DNA of 64,000 nucleotides from Adiantum capillus-veneris (lineage: Eukaryota; Streptophyta; Polypodiopsida; Polypodiales; Pteridaceae), in the NCBI GenBank assembly GCA_014529385.2, contig CM043959.1, positions 2,695,358 through 2,759,357 on the forward strand. The letters run 5' to 3'. The translations under genes were made by a program, and so were the position numbers. The notes under the pieces are model-generated. The model made no database searches, was not told the DNA's origin, and worked only from the letters and a program-made list of their open reading frames with translations. Below are positions 1-11,225 of the stretch, in pieces. The stretch's first letter is position 1. Each line of letters starts with the position of its first letter.

Positions 1-343
1 TGCTAGATCAAGTAATCATTTCCTTCTCATCACTTGATTGAGTCATACTTGCTATGCATTTTCATTGGGGAAAATAAAGTCTCATGTTTTGGGTTATTAG
101 TTCTTGGGCATGTACTTAAAAGGTGTCACAACCCTTTTGATGGCACACTTATCTACTCACCTCACTCACTAGCGGCTCATACTAGACCATTGTACTAGTT
201 CATTTTTTTATGTTGTATTTTGCCTTATGTTTTGTAGACCTCTTATCTTGAGTTAGTGAAGAAGAATAAGTATATTATTTTGCCTCCATCTTTGTGTGTA
301 TGTTTGTGCTTCCAAGAGCACAATCTCTCTCCTTGTCTACCTC
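1..343. other. Non-coding flank left of TE1
   Basis: AT-rich sequence without a recognisable gene. It is the left shoulder of the TE1 insertion site; the sequence interrupted there resumes at 11,079. Only short chance ORFs are present. Confidence 0.6.
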
Positions 344-348
344 TTGAC
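344..348. repeat. Target-site duplication of TE1, left copy
   Basis: TTGAC lies directly before the TG of the 5' LTR and is repeated exactly at 11,074-11,078, directly after the CA of the 3' LTR. A 5-bp duplication is standard for Ty3/gypsy integrase. Confidence 0.9.
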
Positions 349-1001
349 TGTAAGGTCTCTGACCCCGATCAAAAGGAACACCCTTGTACCATGAAATAAT
401 CATAATGGAATAAGTTACTATTTTTAGCAGTTTTCCAGATTCTGTCAGTGCCATGATGTTTAGAATGTTATAAAGCTTCAAAATGTGAATTAAAATAATT
501 TTTGTGAAAAATTTCTAAAAATAGTAAGTTTTTGGTCACCCGACCCGTCCAGTCTTGACCGTCTCGAAAATCTGCACCTGTACCCCGAATTTGGAAAAAA
601 TGCATTTTTGGACCCCGGGGGCTGCTAAATATGGCAGGTACTCGGGCCAGTACGCCTTAGTTAGAGCTTCATATGGAAATTTACGGCATCAAAATCCGAT
701 TTGTATGACCCGTTTTAGCCTAGAACCAAATTTCCTAAAAATTGTCCGGGAGGCACCGGGAAGCACCGGGACTGTGTGGGAACAGGTCCCAGGCCACTCC
801 AGATCAGCTTTAGCAGCTAGGGGGTGCCCTCTTGCTTTGTGGGAGTCTTGGGAAAGCTTCCAAGCCTGCAACTCAGTCTCAGAACCAGTTGACCAAGCCA
901 ACCTGACACTTGGTGGGCAGAGAACTGGACTTGCCATGCTTAACTGGAGAAGCTCCCAGATGCATTTAGCATCCCAGATGGATTTTCAGACTGTAGGAGC
1001 C

Positions 1002-1009
1002 TATTTAAA
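1002..1009 (+). promoter_or_regulatory. TATA-like box of TE1 5' LTR
   Basis: TATTTAAA is followed within a few bases by GACCTGCACACAC, where the dinucleotide tract starts. The same box is at 8,894-8,901 in the 3' LTR. Its position fits a U3/R boundary. Transcription start not shown. Confidence 0.5.
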
Positions 1010-1901
1010 GACCTGCACACACACACACACACACACTTATGATCACACACACACACTGTGCATACACACACACCCACATACATTGGGGAGGTGCTGCCGA
1101 ATCACACACCTATTGAAGAAGAAGCTAGGAGGGAGGTGTTGCCGAATTTTCATCTCAAGAAGCTCGATTAGATCAGAAAATAGAGAAGATTACCAGCTCT
1201 TAATCACGGTAACGACAGTTTAATTAATGCCATCTGAAAATCCCTTTCTCTACCATCAAAATTTCTCGTACATTATGCCTATTCCTAGCCGAAAATCTCT
1301 ATGACTACTCTCTAAATTCTCCTTATTCGTACTCTATTATGTAATCATCATTCCATAGCTGAATTATCAGCCATTCTTCACTCTCGATTAATGATTAGAG
1401 CATAATTATCAGAATCTTCTCTCTCTAGATAGCATAGTAATTAATCGGTAAGCTAGTATTTGTGCAGATTGAAGAGAATCACTATTGTAATCACTCATTA
1501 ACATTGTAGCTTAATTGAATTCATTTCTCTTATGCATTAAGACGTAATTAAGGAGAAATTAATCCGTCAATAAGTCTCTAAGAATTGGTTTTTCCTCACA
1601 CATATGCATAGGGTAAATCTACATCATCTAATTGCTAGGAAATAGTTTAATCATACTTAATCCAATTCTCTGGTAATTCCAATAGTGAAATCCTAATTAT
1701 TCTTGATCATGTAAGCCGAATAATTATCTTAAGAGCCGGTTCCCATAGGATTATGTGCCATCCTTAATGATTGCTTTATGAAAGAAATCTAGACTCTCAT
1801 ATAGGATGGATTAATTGATGTCACTAATCTACCCATTGGGCTGTTATGATGCTTGTGAACCTTAGCTCTTTCTCCAAGCTAATCATTTAAAGTAGTGAGA
1901 A

Positions 1902-2072
1902 ATGGCCCCGGTTAAGAGGACGCGCTTCAGTGGTGCCCATGATCGCGAGGCAGGAACGAGCAATGTCAACGAGAAGGGGAGGCTCCCATGGAGGAACAAA
2001 TACCGGCCATCTCACTGGCCATCGATGAAGAAGTGGAAGAGGTAGATCATATTTTTATTCAAGTTGTGTAAA
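1902..2072 (+). pseudogene. Broken copy of the LTR-borne first gag exon (5' LTR)
   Basis: This copy begins MAPVKRTRF like its partner at 9,855 in the 3' LTR. It has lost one A in the GGGGAAGGC stretch near 1,979, which shifts the frame. It also has G to T at 2,064, which destroys the GT of the candidate splice donor (CAAG/GTGTGT in the 3' LTR, CAAGTTGTGT here). The transcribed 5' LTR therefore could no longer supply this exon in the proposed form. That the ORF is a gag exon is inference; the two lesions are directly visible. Confidence 0.5.
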
Positions 2073-2334
2073 TTAACATTACATACGCTAGCTAGGAATG
2101 CTCATATCCCCAAACATGTTGGAGAAATCCGACGGAAACCTCGGCATTGAAATCATTGTACATTAAGTTCTAAAGTAGGAAGGTAATGTTTGATGGGTAT
2201 GCTGTTTGCAATAGGAAAGAATGTCTGCTAGGAAAAATTTAGCTCGGCATGTTCATTTTATTTCCAATTTTGAATCAGTCCTGACCCCCCCTACTGATCA
2301 TAGGGGGCAGAGTTCCTCGTTAGGGCTCTTGAAT

Positions 2335-2454
2335 CCACGACTTGCTTTTTATGCGGTGGATACCCACGACTTGCTTTCTATGCGGTGGGAACCCACGTCT
2401 TGCTTTCTATGCGGTGGGAGTGTCCATGACGTGCTTTCTACGCGGTGGACATAC
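2335..2454 (+). repeat. Four ~30-bp tandem units in TE1 5' LTR
   Basis: Units follow the pattern CCACGACTTGCTTTNTATGCGGTGG and are repeated four times with small variants. The same array is at 10,289-10,409 in the 3' LTR. The function is unknown; repeated short units in an LTR may be regulatory. Confidence 0.8.
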
Positions 2455-3121
2455 CTAGTTGTATGGGCAGCTAGGCGACAACGGGAGGAGTGAACTCTCG
2501 CTGGAGGGGGGATGTTGTACCTCCAGAACATTGGAACTTTTATGAATAAGTTTGAGTAGAATTTTTACTAGAATTCTGTCTTGGTGTTGTTTGCAATACT
2601 GGTTGAAGGGCTGTTTTAACGAACCATGTGATTCAGAATTATACAAGGAATATCTATGTTGAACAACCTTGTGGTAGTAATTAGGTCACACGAGGAAGCG
2701 TGAGTGTGGGGGTGGAAAGTGGGGGCTTGGCTTGGGTTGCCAATGCCTACGAGATGAGTGGTCCCGATTGGTCGGGAACTCTCTGTCCCCATTGTGCTTA
2801 CTTCGATATTAGTATTACTCATTGCCCCTAGAGCGGCGAATCCTCGAGAGTACATGCCTCTGAAACATGGGGAAAAAGGCACTCGGGGTTTCTCTCCTCT
2901 TGGAAGGTGGGTCTTAGGATCGCTAGATAGTTAAGTACGCTTCCCCTGCGAGGTGGAGCTAGATCTCGTTGCTAGTAGGCTCGAACTCGACTCACTTTGT
3001 GATGAGAGATCGTCCGCTAGTTGAACCCTGAACCATTTTGTTTGCTTCCGCTATAGATGTAGTGGCCACCAGGTTTATCATCAGATCCGTTGTTGATACG
3101 ACGGGGTGGGGACCTCACACC

Positions 3122-3134
3122 TGGTATCATAGCC
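3122..3134 (+). other. Primer-binding site of TE1 (tRNA-iMet type)
   Basis: TGGTATCATAGCC starts two bases after the 5' LTR end. The plant initiator-Met tRNA 3' end is complementary to TGGTATCAGAGC, so there is one mismatch in the first 12 bases. Confidence 0.85.
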
Positions 3135-3957
3135 TAGGTTAGGCTGGGAAAATAAAGTCGTATTGTTTGAACATTTAAAAGGAACTGAAAGTATATAGGT
3201 AGTTGATCCGAATTCCTTGCATTGGTGTTGGAGGAAGATCCCGTACTCGAATATCGGAAGTTCCAAGTGTTTGAGCTTATTTATGAGCAAGCTCGAAGAT
3301 CCCCAGTTTACCAGTTCAGGCGAGATGTCATGGAGATACTGTTGAAGGCTTATACGCCACACTCCACTCGCATTGACAAAGGATGGGAACTTGATTGGAC
3401 ATTTCTAGGAGGGGTTTACTACATCAATGCTTGGAAGCTAGGGTGCCTGGCTACCGACTTGAAGAAGATACGTTGGGGAGAAGAGTTGAGAGTGATAGAG
3501 ATATTCTACTTGGTGCCCACATGATTAGACCAGACTGTTTCGGGCAACTCCCACCAAACCATCAACGACTGGCTCTTGGAGAAGGTCACCAATGTGATTC
3601 CAGCAAACCGAGTCAAGACCTTTGGATTACTGAAAGCGGAACTCCGGCCCGATATCTTAGTTTATTATCCCCTCAAGAATGTGTATAAGAACTATTACAC
3701 GAATGAAGTAGTGCATCATGTCAATACCATCTCCTAGACATATGTTATACGCAATCCATAAAGCCATGTAATAAGTTGATCATCAGTTATCCAGAAATCC
3801 TTGAGGAGTTTCGATTGTAATAAATTTCCATCAATAAAGTGCTTTTTGTCTCTGAATCTCTGTCTCTTGATAAAGTGGAATTTTGAATTTTATTAAAGTC
3901 TCGTGTCTATCTTGAAATTCAAATAATGGTATCAAGAATTTCGTATAACCCATGTAG
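3135..3957 (+). other. TE1 leader, probably partly intron
   Basis: There is no convincing coding sequence; short ORFs here are interrupted and unlike retroelement proteins. The pyrimidine-rich stretch that ends CTCGGCAG at 3,985 is a plausible splice acceptor for the gag frame. Confidence 0.5.
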
Positions 3958-3984
3958 GTACCGCCTGTTGCTCTGTACTCGGCA

Positions 3985-6900
3985 GTGCAAGAGAAGAAGC
4001 TTCTCCTCAAACAAGACCAACCTCCGATCTTTAAGGGCGAGGGGGCAAATGTGGAGAGAGATGCGGAAGTATGGATGGAAGCCATGGACGATTACTTTGA
4101 AGCTGCGGGAACCCAACCCGTAAATCAGACCATGCTTGCGATGGTCCGCTTGACTGGCGATGCCAAGATATGGTGGAAGCAACATTGCAGAGACCTGGAC
4201 ATTAAAGGATATTCCCAGTCCTGGGAAGACATCAAAGCTGCTATAATGGGACGTTATTTACCACCTGCCTATAGGACCTTGAGAATGAATGAATTCTTTT
4301 CACTTCGGCAGCTGAATTCAACTGTCGAAGAATACTATGCAAAGTTTGTCACTCTTCGGAGATATGCTCCTAAGATGACCTTGGAACAACAGGTGGCAAG
4401 GTTCTGTCAAGGACTAATCGATCCCTTGAACACTCGACTGGAGGCTCTCAGGCCGTTAACACTACAGGATGCCTTGTTGAGGGCTAAACCTCTAGCTCTC
4501 GAAGTACAAAAGGCTAATCAGAATAGGAGGAATCATTGGGCAAAGAGGACAAGGAACACTGCTTGTGACAACAGACCAGCCAACCAAACCTATAACCAGC
4601 GCCCTATTGTGGCTACCACCACAACCATGGAGTTCCCTGATGTTCGATGCTATGGTTGCGGCGAGCATGGACATTACAGATCCAATTGCCCCAGGAACAT
4701 TCATGCAACCAACGCCAATGCCATACCCTTGAATACCCGTGGGCGTGGCCAAGCTAATGGAAGAGGAGGACGCGGAAGAATGAACAGAGGGCGTGGGCGT
4801 GGAGCTACCGCCAGAGTGAATGCCGCAGTGGTACAACCAACTGTGGGTGGTGAAGCAGTGGAGAGAGCAACCCTACATGCTGCAATTGACAATCCCAATG
4901 GTTGCGAGCAATATGCAGTCATTCATACGCCAGGATCTCTCAGAGGTGAACAAGTTAACTTCCTTATAGATTGTGGCAGTACTCTTTCATTTCTTTCACC
5001 CAGATGCATGAGAAAGCTTAAGCTAGATAAGTATCCGTCAAGCAAGCTAGTTGTCGAGTTAGCAAACGGCAAGGAGGTAGTATCTCAACACTCTGCAGGA
5101 AAAATTGACTTTGATTTAGGGGGACACCCAACTTCTGCCCAATTTCGAACCCTACCCTTAGGATTCTTCGATGGGATACTAGGGATGGACTGGTTAAAGC
5201 AAAATAAGGCCCATATCCATTGTGCACAAGGAAACTTTACATTTACAGATAACTTGGGAAATGAAGCCTTAATCCAGGGGGAAAATGGGAGACCTAAGGC
5301 TATTCTAGTTAAGGCCAGCAGACTCTTGAAGGGACTAAGGAAGGGACAACAAATATATGCAGTTAAACTCAATAAGGTGGACCAATCAGATACCTCACTT
5401 GGACCAGACTGGCTGAGGGAGTATGATGACGTATTCCCCGAAGACCTTACGAATCTTCCACCACACAGAGAGGTAGATCATGAGATTGAGACTATCCTTG
5501 GGTGTGAACCTATCTCAAAAAGACCTTATAAAATGTCACTTCCGGAGGCCATCGAACTCAAAGAACAACTTAGGCAACTCATTGAGCAAGGATTCATTCG
5601 ACCCAGTACTTCTCCTTGGGGTGCTCCAGTTCTTTTTCAGAAGAAGAAGGATGGGACCTTAAGGCTATGCATAGACTACCGTGGGCTGAATCAGGTAACT
5701 GTCAAGAACAAGTATCCAATTCCAAGGATCGACGAACTCTTGGACAGGCTCCACGGCGCCAAAATATTTACAAAGATTGATCTAAGGTCAGGATATTACC
5801 AAATTAGGATCAAGGAATCAGATATTCCGAAGACAGCTTTCAATACTAGGTATGGGCACTACGAATTCACAGTAATGTCTTTTGGTCTAACAAATGCTCC
5901 TGCAAGCTTCAATCGACTCATGTAGGATATTTTCAAACCTGACCTGGACGACTTTGTCTTGGTTTTCTTTGATGACCTTCTAGTCTATTCTAAGAATGAA
6001 GCAGACCATAAGGAACATGTTCGCAAAGTACTTGATCTCCTTCGAGAACACCAGATTTACGCTAAAGAGAGCAAGTGCACTTTTTTCTCACCAAAGGTCA
6101 ACTATCTTGGATTTGTCATTTCGGGTGAAGGGATTTCAGTGGACCCAGACAAAGTCAAGGACATCGTTGACTGGCCTCAACCATCCACTGTCAGCGAAGT
6201 AAGGGGATTTCTTGGAATAACGGGATGGTACAGGATTTTTGTCAAGGCTTATGCACGTATTGCTGCACCTTTGACGGAACTCCTGAAGAAAGGAATGAGG
6301 ATCGATTGGAAGACCAAGCACGAGTCTAGTTTTGCTAAGCTAAAAGAATTCTTGGTCTCAGCTCCTATTTTAAATCTTCCAGATTTCAGTAAGGAATTTG
6401 AAGTAGCGACCGACGCTAGCAAATTCGCTCTAGGAGGAGTTCTTACTCAAGAAGGAAGACCGGTGGCATATACTTCGCGAAAGCTGAGGGATCATGAGAA
6501 GAATTATCCCACTCATGATCTGGAACTTTTAGCAGTTATACATGCACTGAAGTTATGGAGACATTATCTTCTTGGACGCAAGTTTCAGTTGGTTACAGAC
6601 CACAAGAGTTTAAAGTGGATTTTTACTCAACCCATTCTCAATATGCGACAACGGCGATGGATAGAGCTATTAGAGGAATATGACCTTGACATAAAGTATA
6701 GACCAGGGAAGGAAAACGTAACTGTAGATGGTCTTAGCCGAAAATCGTTTCTCGGAGCTATCTCTATTCCAAATAACCCTATCTGGGATAGAATCAAAGA
6801 AGCATCCTTTGAAGATCCAGAGTACCAACGTATGGCTTCATTAGTCCAGCAGAATAAGATGCCTGAAGCTAAAGATTACTCTCTTATGGGAGGATGTCTT

Positions 6901-8211
6901 TACTACAGACATAGACTCTGTGTACCCAGAGACCCAGCTTTAAAGAAGGCCATTCTATATTAAGCACACGATAGCCCTACATCCGGACACCCAGGCTATG
7001 CTAAAACTCTTCACGCCGTCAGAAGGAGTTATTTCTGGTCTGGAATGAAAGGAGACATACTTCGCTATGTGAGACAATGTATTTCTTGTCAACGGATAAA
7101 GGCCGAAAGGATCAAATTACCAGGGCAACTTCAACCTCTTGACATACCCCAGATGAAGTGGGAATACATCAGTATGGATTTTGTTACAGGGTTACCTTCT
7201 ACATGAGGTTATGATTCTGTTTTCGTGGTTGTGGACATGCTCACAAAAGTGGCTCATCTAATACCCGTAAAGACAACCTTTACTGCTTCAGATATTAGTC
7301 GGGTATTCATCAAGGAGATTTTCAGGCTACATGGTCTACCCAAGCGTATTGTCAGTGATAGAGATGCCAAGTTTACATCAAAATTTTGGACTTCTCTTTT
7401 CCAATCTATTGGGTCACAATTAGCTTTCAGTACAGCATACCATCCACAAACAGATGGGCAAACCGAAAGAGTTAATCAAGTCATTGAGGACATTCTCAGA
7501 GCCTATTGTTCGCAAGAACCAAAGAAGTGGTTACAATATCTACCTTTGGTAGAATATGCTTATAACTCTTCCGAACACAGAAGCATTGGAATGTCAACTT
7601 TCAAAGCTCTTTATGGACAGGACTGTTTAGCACCACTGAACTTTTCAGATCCAACCATCAGAGTAGAAGCCTCTAGAAAGATGTTAGAAGATATGGAAGC
7701 ACAGACTAGAGCCATTCGCCAGGACATTCAGGCTGCTCAAGATAGGCAGAAGCACGATACGGATAAGAACCGCACTGATAGAACTTTCAAGAAAGGAGAT
7801 AAGGTTTTTCTCCGAGTTCGACCTAAGAAAAGAAATACATCGCTAGGCAGATACAAGAAGCTAAGCCCACGGTATTGTGGACCATTTGAGATCGTTAAGA
7901 TTGTAAGTGACCAGGCCTACAAGCTAAAGTTACCTGCAAACTTGAAGGTTCATGATGTATTCCATGTCAGCTTACTCAAACCCTATATTCCCAATCCTGA
8001 TCAATTCTTGGACTCAGATCAGATAGTCATGCCAGCACAAGGAGTTCTCGAGCTCCAACCTGACTATGTACTTGAAACAAGGGAAAGAAAGTTACGCAAC
8101 AGAACTATCACGGAGCATCTAGTGAAATGGAAGGATTACCCTGAAGAAGATGCAACTTGGGAGGACCAGTCGACGCTCTTAAAAGATTACCCAAACTCAT
8201 TCTTGAGATGA
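3985..8211 (+). pseudogene. TE1 Gag-Pol polyprotein with three nonsense codons
   Basis: One frame runs from 3,958 to the TGA at 8,209-8,211, interrupted by TAG 5,923, TAA 6,961 and TGA 7,204 with no frameshift. Order: Gag capsid domain (from about 4,015), CCHC knuckle [14 protein letters not shown] (4,648), retropepsin with DCGS in place of the usual D[ST]G (about 4,970), RT with FFDD in the YxDD position (about 5,965), RNase H (ATDASKFALGG, about 6,405), integrase HHCC zinc finger (about 6,980-7,110), integrase core (DFVTGLP, SDRDAKF, DGQTERVN) and a C-terminal chromodomain (PDYVLETRERK to EDATWED, about 8,060-8,170). The first ATG in frame is at 4,075, inside the conserved Gag domain, so the true start must lie upstream or in another exon. 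The frame is dead as it stands unless stops are read through. Confidence 0.93.
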
Positions 8212-8234
8212 GGACATCTCAAATTTTTCACGTT

Positions 8235-8242
8235 GGGGAGGT
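8235..8242 (+). other. Polypurine tract of TE1
   Basis: The purine run GGGGAGG precedes the 3' LTR start TGTAAGG, the expected place for plus-strand priming. Confidence 0.7.
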
Positions 8243-8893
8243 TGTAAGGTCTCTGACCCCGATCAAAAGGAACACCCTTGTACCATGAAATAATCATAAT
8301 GGAATAAGTTACTATTTTTAGCAGTTTTCCAGATTCTGTCAGTGCCATGATGTTTAGAATGTTATAAAGCTTCAAAATGTGAATTAAAATAATTTTTGTG
8401 AAAAATTTCTAAAAATAGTAAGTTTTTGGTTACCCGACCCGTCCAGTCTCGACCGTCTCGAAAATCTGCACCCGTACCCCGAATTTGAAAAAAATGCATT
8501 TTTGGACCCCGGGGGCTGCTAAATATGGTAGGTACTCGGGCCAGTACGCCTTAGTTAGAGCTTCGTATGGAAATTTACGGCATCAAAATCCGATTTGTAT
8601 GACCCGTTTTAGCCTAGAACCAAATTTCCTAAAAATTGTCCGGGAGGCACCGGGGGCCCGGGACTGTGTGGGAACAGGTCCCAGGCCACTCCAGATCAGC
8701 TTTAGCAGCTAGGGGGCACCCTCTTGCTTTGTGGGAGTCTTGGGAAAGCTGCCAAGCCTGCAACTCAGTCTCAGAACCAGTTGACCAAGCCAACCTGACA
8801 CTTGGTGGGCAGAGAACTGGACTTGCCATGCTTAACTGGAGAAGCTCCCAGATGCATTTAGCAACCCAGATCGATTTTTAGCCTGTAGGAGCC

Positions 8894-8901
8894 TATTTAA
8901 A
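8894..8901 (+). promoter_or_regulatory. TATA-like box of TE1 3' LTR
   Basis: TATTTAAA lies just before the long (AC)n tract, the counterpart of 1,002-1,009. Confidence 0.45.
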
Positions 8902-8904
8902 GAC

Positions 8905-8906
<2 letters not shown>

Positions 8907-8990
<84 letters not shown>
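8907..8990. repeat. (AC)n microsatellite in TE1 3' LTR
   Basis: About 42 uninterrupted AC units lie where the 5' LTR has only about a dozen. Since both LTRs were identical at insertion, the difference arose after TE1 landed. Minus-strand ORFs here encode only Val-Cys repeats and are not genes. Confidence 0.95.
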
Positions 8991-8992
<2 letters not shown>

Positions 8993-9854
8993 ATGATCAC
9001 ACACACACACAGACAGTGCATACACACACACCCACATACATTGGGGAGGTGCTGCCGAATCACACACCTATTGAAGAAGAAGCTAGGAGGGAGGTGCTGC
9101 CGAATTTTCATCTCAAGAAGCTCGATTAAATCAGAAAATCGAGAAGATTACCAGCTCTTAATCACGGTAACGACAGTTTAATTAATGCCATCTGAAAATC
9201 CCTTTCTCTACCATCAAAATTTCTCGTACATTATGCCTATTCCTAGCCGAAAATCTCTATGACTACTCTCTAAATTCTCCTTATTCGTACTCTATTATGT
9301 AATCATCATTCCATAGCTGAATTATCAGCCATTCTTCACTCTCGATTAATGATTAGAGCATAATTATCAGAATCTTCTCTCTCTAGATAGCATAGTAATT
9401 AATCGGTAAGCTAGTATTTGTGTAGATTGAAGAGAATCACTATTGTAATCACTCATTAACATTGTAGCTTAATTGAATTCATTTCTCTTATGCATTAAGA
9501 CGTAAGGAGAAATTAATCCGTCAATAAGTCTCTAAGAATTGGTTTTTCCTCACACATATGCATAGGGTAAATCTGCATCATCTAATTGCTAGGAAATAGT
9601 TTAATCATACTTAATCCAATTCTCTGGCAATTCCAATAGTGAAATCCTAATTATTCTTGATCATGTAAGCCGAATAATTATCTTAGAGCCGGTTCCCATA
9701 GGATTATGTGCCATCCTTAATGATTGCTTTATGAAAGAAATCTAGACTCTCATATAGGAGGGATTAATTGATGTCACTAATCTACCCATTGGACTGTTAT
9801 GATGCTTGTGAACCTTAGCTCTTTATCCAAGCTAATCATTTAAAGTAGTGAGAA

Positions 9855-10025
9855 ATGGCCCCGGTTAAGAGGACGCGCTTCGGTGGTGCCCATGATCGCG
9901 AGGCAGGAACGAGCAATGTCAACGAGAAGGGGAAGGCTCCCATGGAGGAACAAATACCGGCCATCTCACTGGCCATCGATGAAGAAGTGGAAGAGCTAGA
10001 TCATATTTTTATTCAAGGTGTGTAA
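9855..10025 (+). CDS. Small LTR ORF, candidate first exon of TE1 Gag (intact copy)
   Basis: This is a 56-codon ORF that begins MAPVKRTRFGGAHDREAG and ends EELDHIFIQGV. At its 3' end CAAG/GTGTGT resembles a plant 5' splice site (exon end 10,017). The break falls after codon position 1. The Gag frame opens after a good acceptor, CTCGGCAG/TGCAAGAG at 3,985/3,986, also in the matching phase, so joining LTR exon to Gag exon keeps frame (G+TG = Val). This would provide the missing Gag start codon. In a real transcript the exon would come from the 5' LTR, which here is mutated. The alternative is a chance ORF or an unrelated regulatory peptide. Confidence 0.45.
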   Translation: MAPVKRTRFGGAHDREAGTSNVNEKGKAPMEEQIPAISLAIDEEVEELDHIFIQGV

Positions 10026-10288
10026 ATTAACATTGCATACGCTAGCTAGGAATGCTCATATCCCCAAACATGTTGGAGAAATTCAACGGAAACCTCGGCA
10101 TTGAAATCATTGTACATTAAGTTCTAAAGTAGGAAGGTAATGTTTGATGGGTATGCTGTTTGCAATAGGAAAGAATGTCTGCTAGGAAAAATTTAGCTCG
10201 GCATGTTCATTTTATTTCCAATGTTGAATCAGTCCTGACCCCCCCTACTGATCACAGGGGGCAGAGTTCCTCGTTAGGGCTCTTGAAT

Positions 10289-10409
10289 CCACGACTTGCT
10301 TTTTATGCGGTGGATACCCACGACTTGCTTTCTATGAGGTGGGAACCCACGTTTTGCTTTCTATGCGGTGGGAGTGTCCATGACGTGCTTTCTATGCGGT
10401 GGACATACC
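10289..10409 (+). repeat. Four ~30-bp tandem units in TE1 3' LTR
   Basis: Same GCGGTGG-containing array as at 2,335-2,454, with point differences between the copies. Confidence 0.8.
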
Positions 10410-11073
10410 TAGTTGTATGGGCAGCTAGGCGACAAGGGGAGGAGTGAACTCTCGCTGGAGGGGGGATGTTGTACCTCCAGAACATTGGAACTTTTATGAA
10501 TAAGTTTGAGTAGAATTTTTACTAGAATTCTGTCTTGGTGTTGTTTGCAATACTGGTTGAAGGGCTGTTTTAACGAACCATGTGATTCGGAATTATACAA
10601 GGAATATCTATGTTGAACAACCTTGTGGTAGTAATTAGGTCACACGAGGAAGCGTGAATGTGGGGGTGGAAAGTGGGGGCTTGGCTCGGGTTGCCAATGC
10701 CTACGAGATGGGTGGTCCCGATTGGTCGGGAACTCTCTGTCCCCATTGTGCTTACTTCGATATTAGTATTACTCATTGCCCCTAGAGCGGCGAATCCTCG
10801 AGAGTACGTGCCTTTGAAACATGGGAAAAAAGGCACTTGGGGTTTCTCTCCTCTTGGAAGGTGGGTCTTAGGATCGCTAGATAGTTAAGTACGCTTCCCC
10901 TGCGAGGTGGAGCTAGATCTCGTTGCTAGTAGGCTCGAACTCGACTCACTTTGTGATGAGAGATCGTCCGCTAGTTGAACCCTGAACCATTTTGTTTGCT
11001 TCCACTTCAGATCTAGTGGCCACCAGGTTTACCATCAGATCCGTTGTTGATACGACGGGGTGGGGACCTCACA

Positions 11074-11078
11074 TTGAC
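11074..11078. repeat. Target-site duplication of TE1, right copy
   Basis: TTGAC, identical to 344-348. Confidence 0.9.
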
Positions 11079-11225
11079 ATTGTTATGGGTATGGTTTGAA
11101 AATCTTGTTATGATTATGGTTTTGGAATCTTGTTATGGTTATGTTTTGTGAATCTTGTTATGACTATAGCTTGTGAATCTTTTTATTATTATGGTTCTAA
11201 AATATTGTTATAATAATGGCTACAT
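11079..11225. repeat. GTTATGGTTATG-type degenerate tandem repeat
   Basis: Several units of about 27-29 bp contain AATCTTGTTATG and TTATGGTTTTG. A related array lies in inverted orientation at 13,151-13,400, so the copia fragment and CACTA-like end between them are bracketed by arrays in opposite orientation. Confidence 0.7.

Larger units (their letters stand above)
349..3119 (+). repeat. TE1 5' LTR
   Basis: It runs from TGTAAGGTCTCTGACC to GGGGACCTCACA and matches 8,243-11,073. It contains a TATA-like box at 1,002-1,009, a short (AC)n just downstream, a broken copy of a small ORF (1,902-2,072) and a four-unit tandem repeat (2,335-2,454). Confidence 0.92.
349..11073 (+). mobile_element. TE1: full-length Ty3/gypsy chromovirus with 2.8-kb LTRs
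   Basis: The element has long direct LTRs (2,771 and 2,831 bp) that begin TG and end CA, perfect 5-bp TSDs, a tRNA-iMet-type primer site, a gag-PR-RT-RNaseH-IN-chromodomain reading frame and a polypurine tract before the 3' LTR. The LTRs are very similar along their whole length apart from scattered substitutions, small indels and an expanded (AC)n in the 3' copy, so the insertion is fairly recent. The C-terminal chromodomain places it among plant chromoviruses; the long LTRs suggest the Tekay/Del group, but that assignment is inference. The copy is defective: three in-frame nonsense codons, and damage in the LTR-borne first exon. Confidence 0.93.
8243..11073 (+). repeat. TE1 3' LTR
   Basis: This is the partner of 349-3,119 and ends CTCACA followed by TSD TTGAC. 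It is longer mainly because of an (AC)n run of about 84 bp (8,907-8,990). It keeps the intact small ORF at 9,855 and lacks a few bases present in the 5' copy (GACGTAAGGAG versus GACGTAATTAAGGAG). Confidence 0.92.

Noticed and set aside
555-1223. 222-codon ORF in the TE1 5' LTR
   Set aside because: Not open over the same length in the 3' LTR, crosses the (AC)n tract (His-Thr repeats) and shows no domain.
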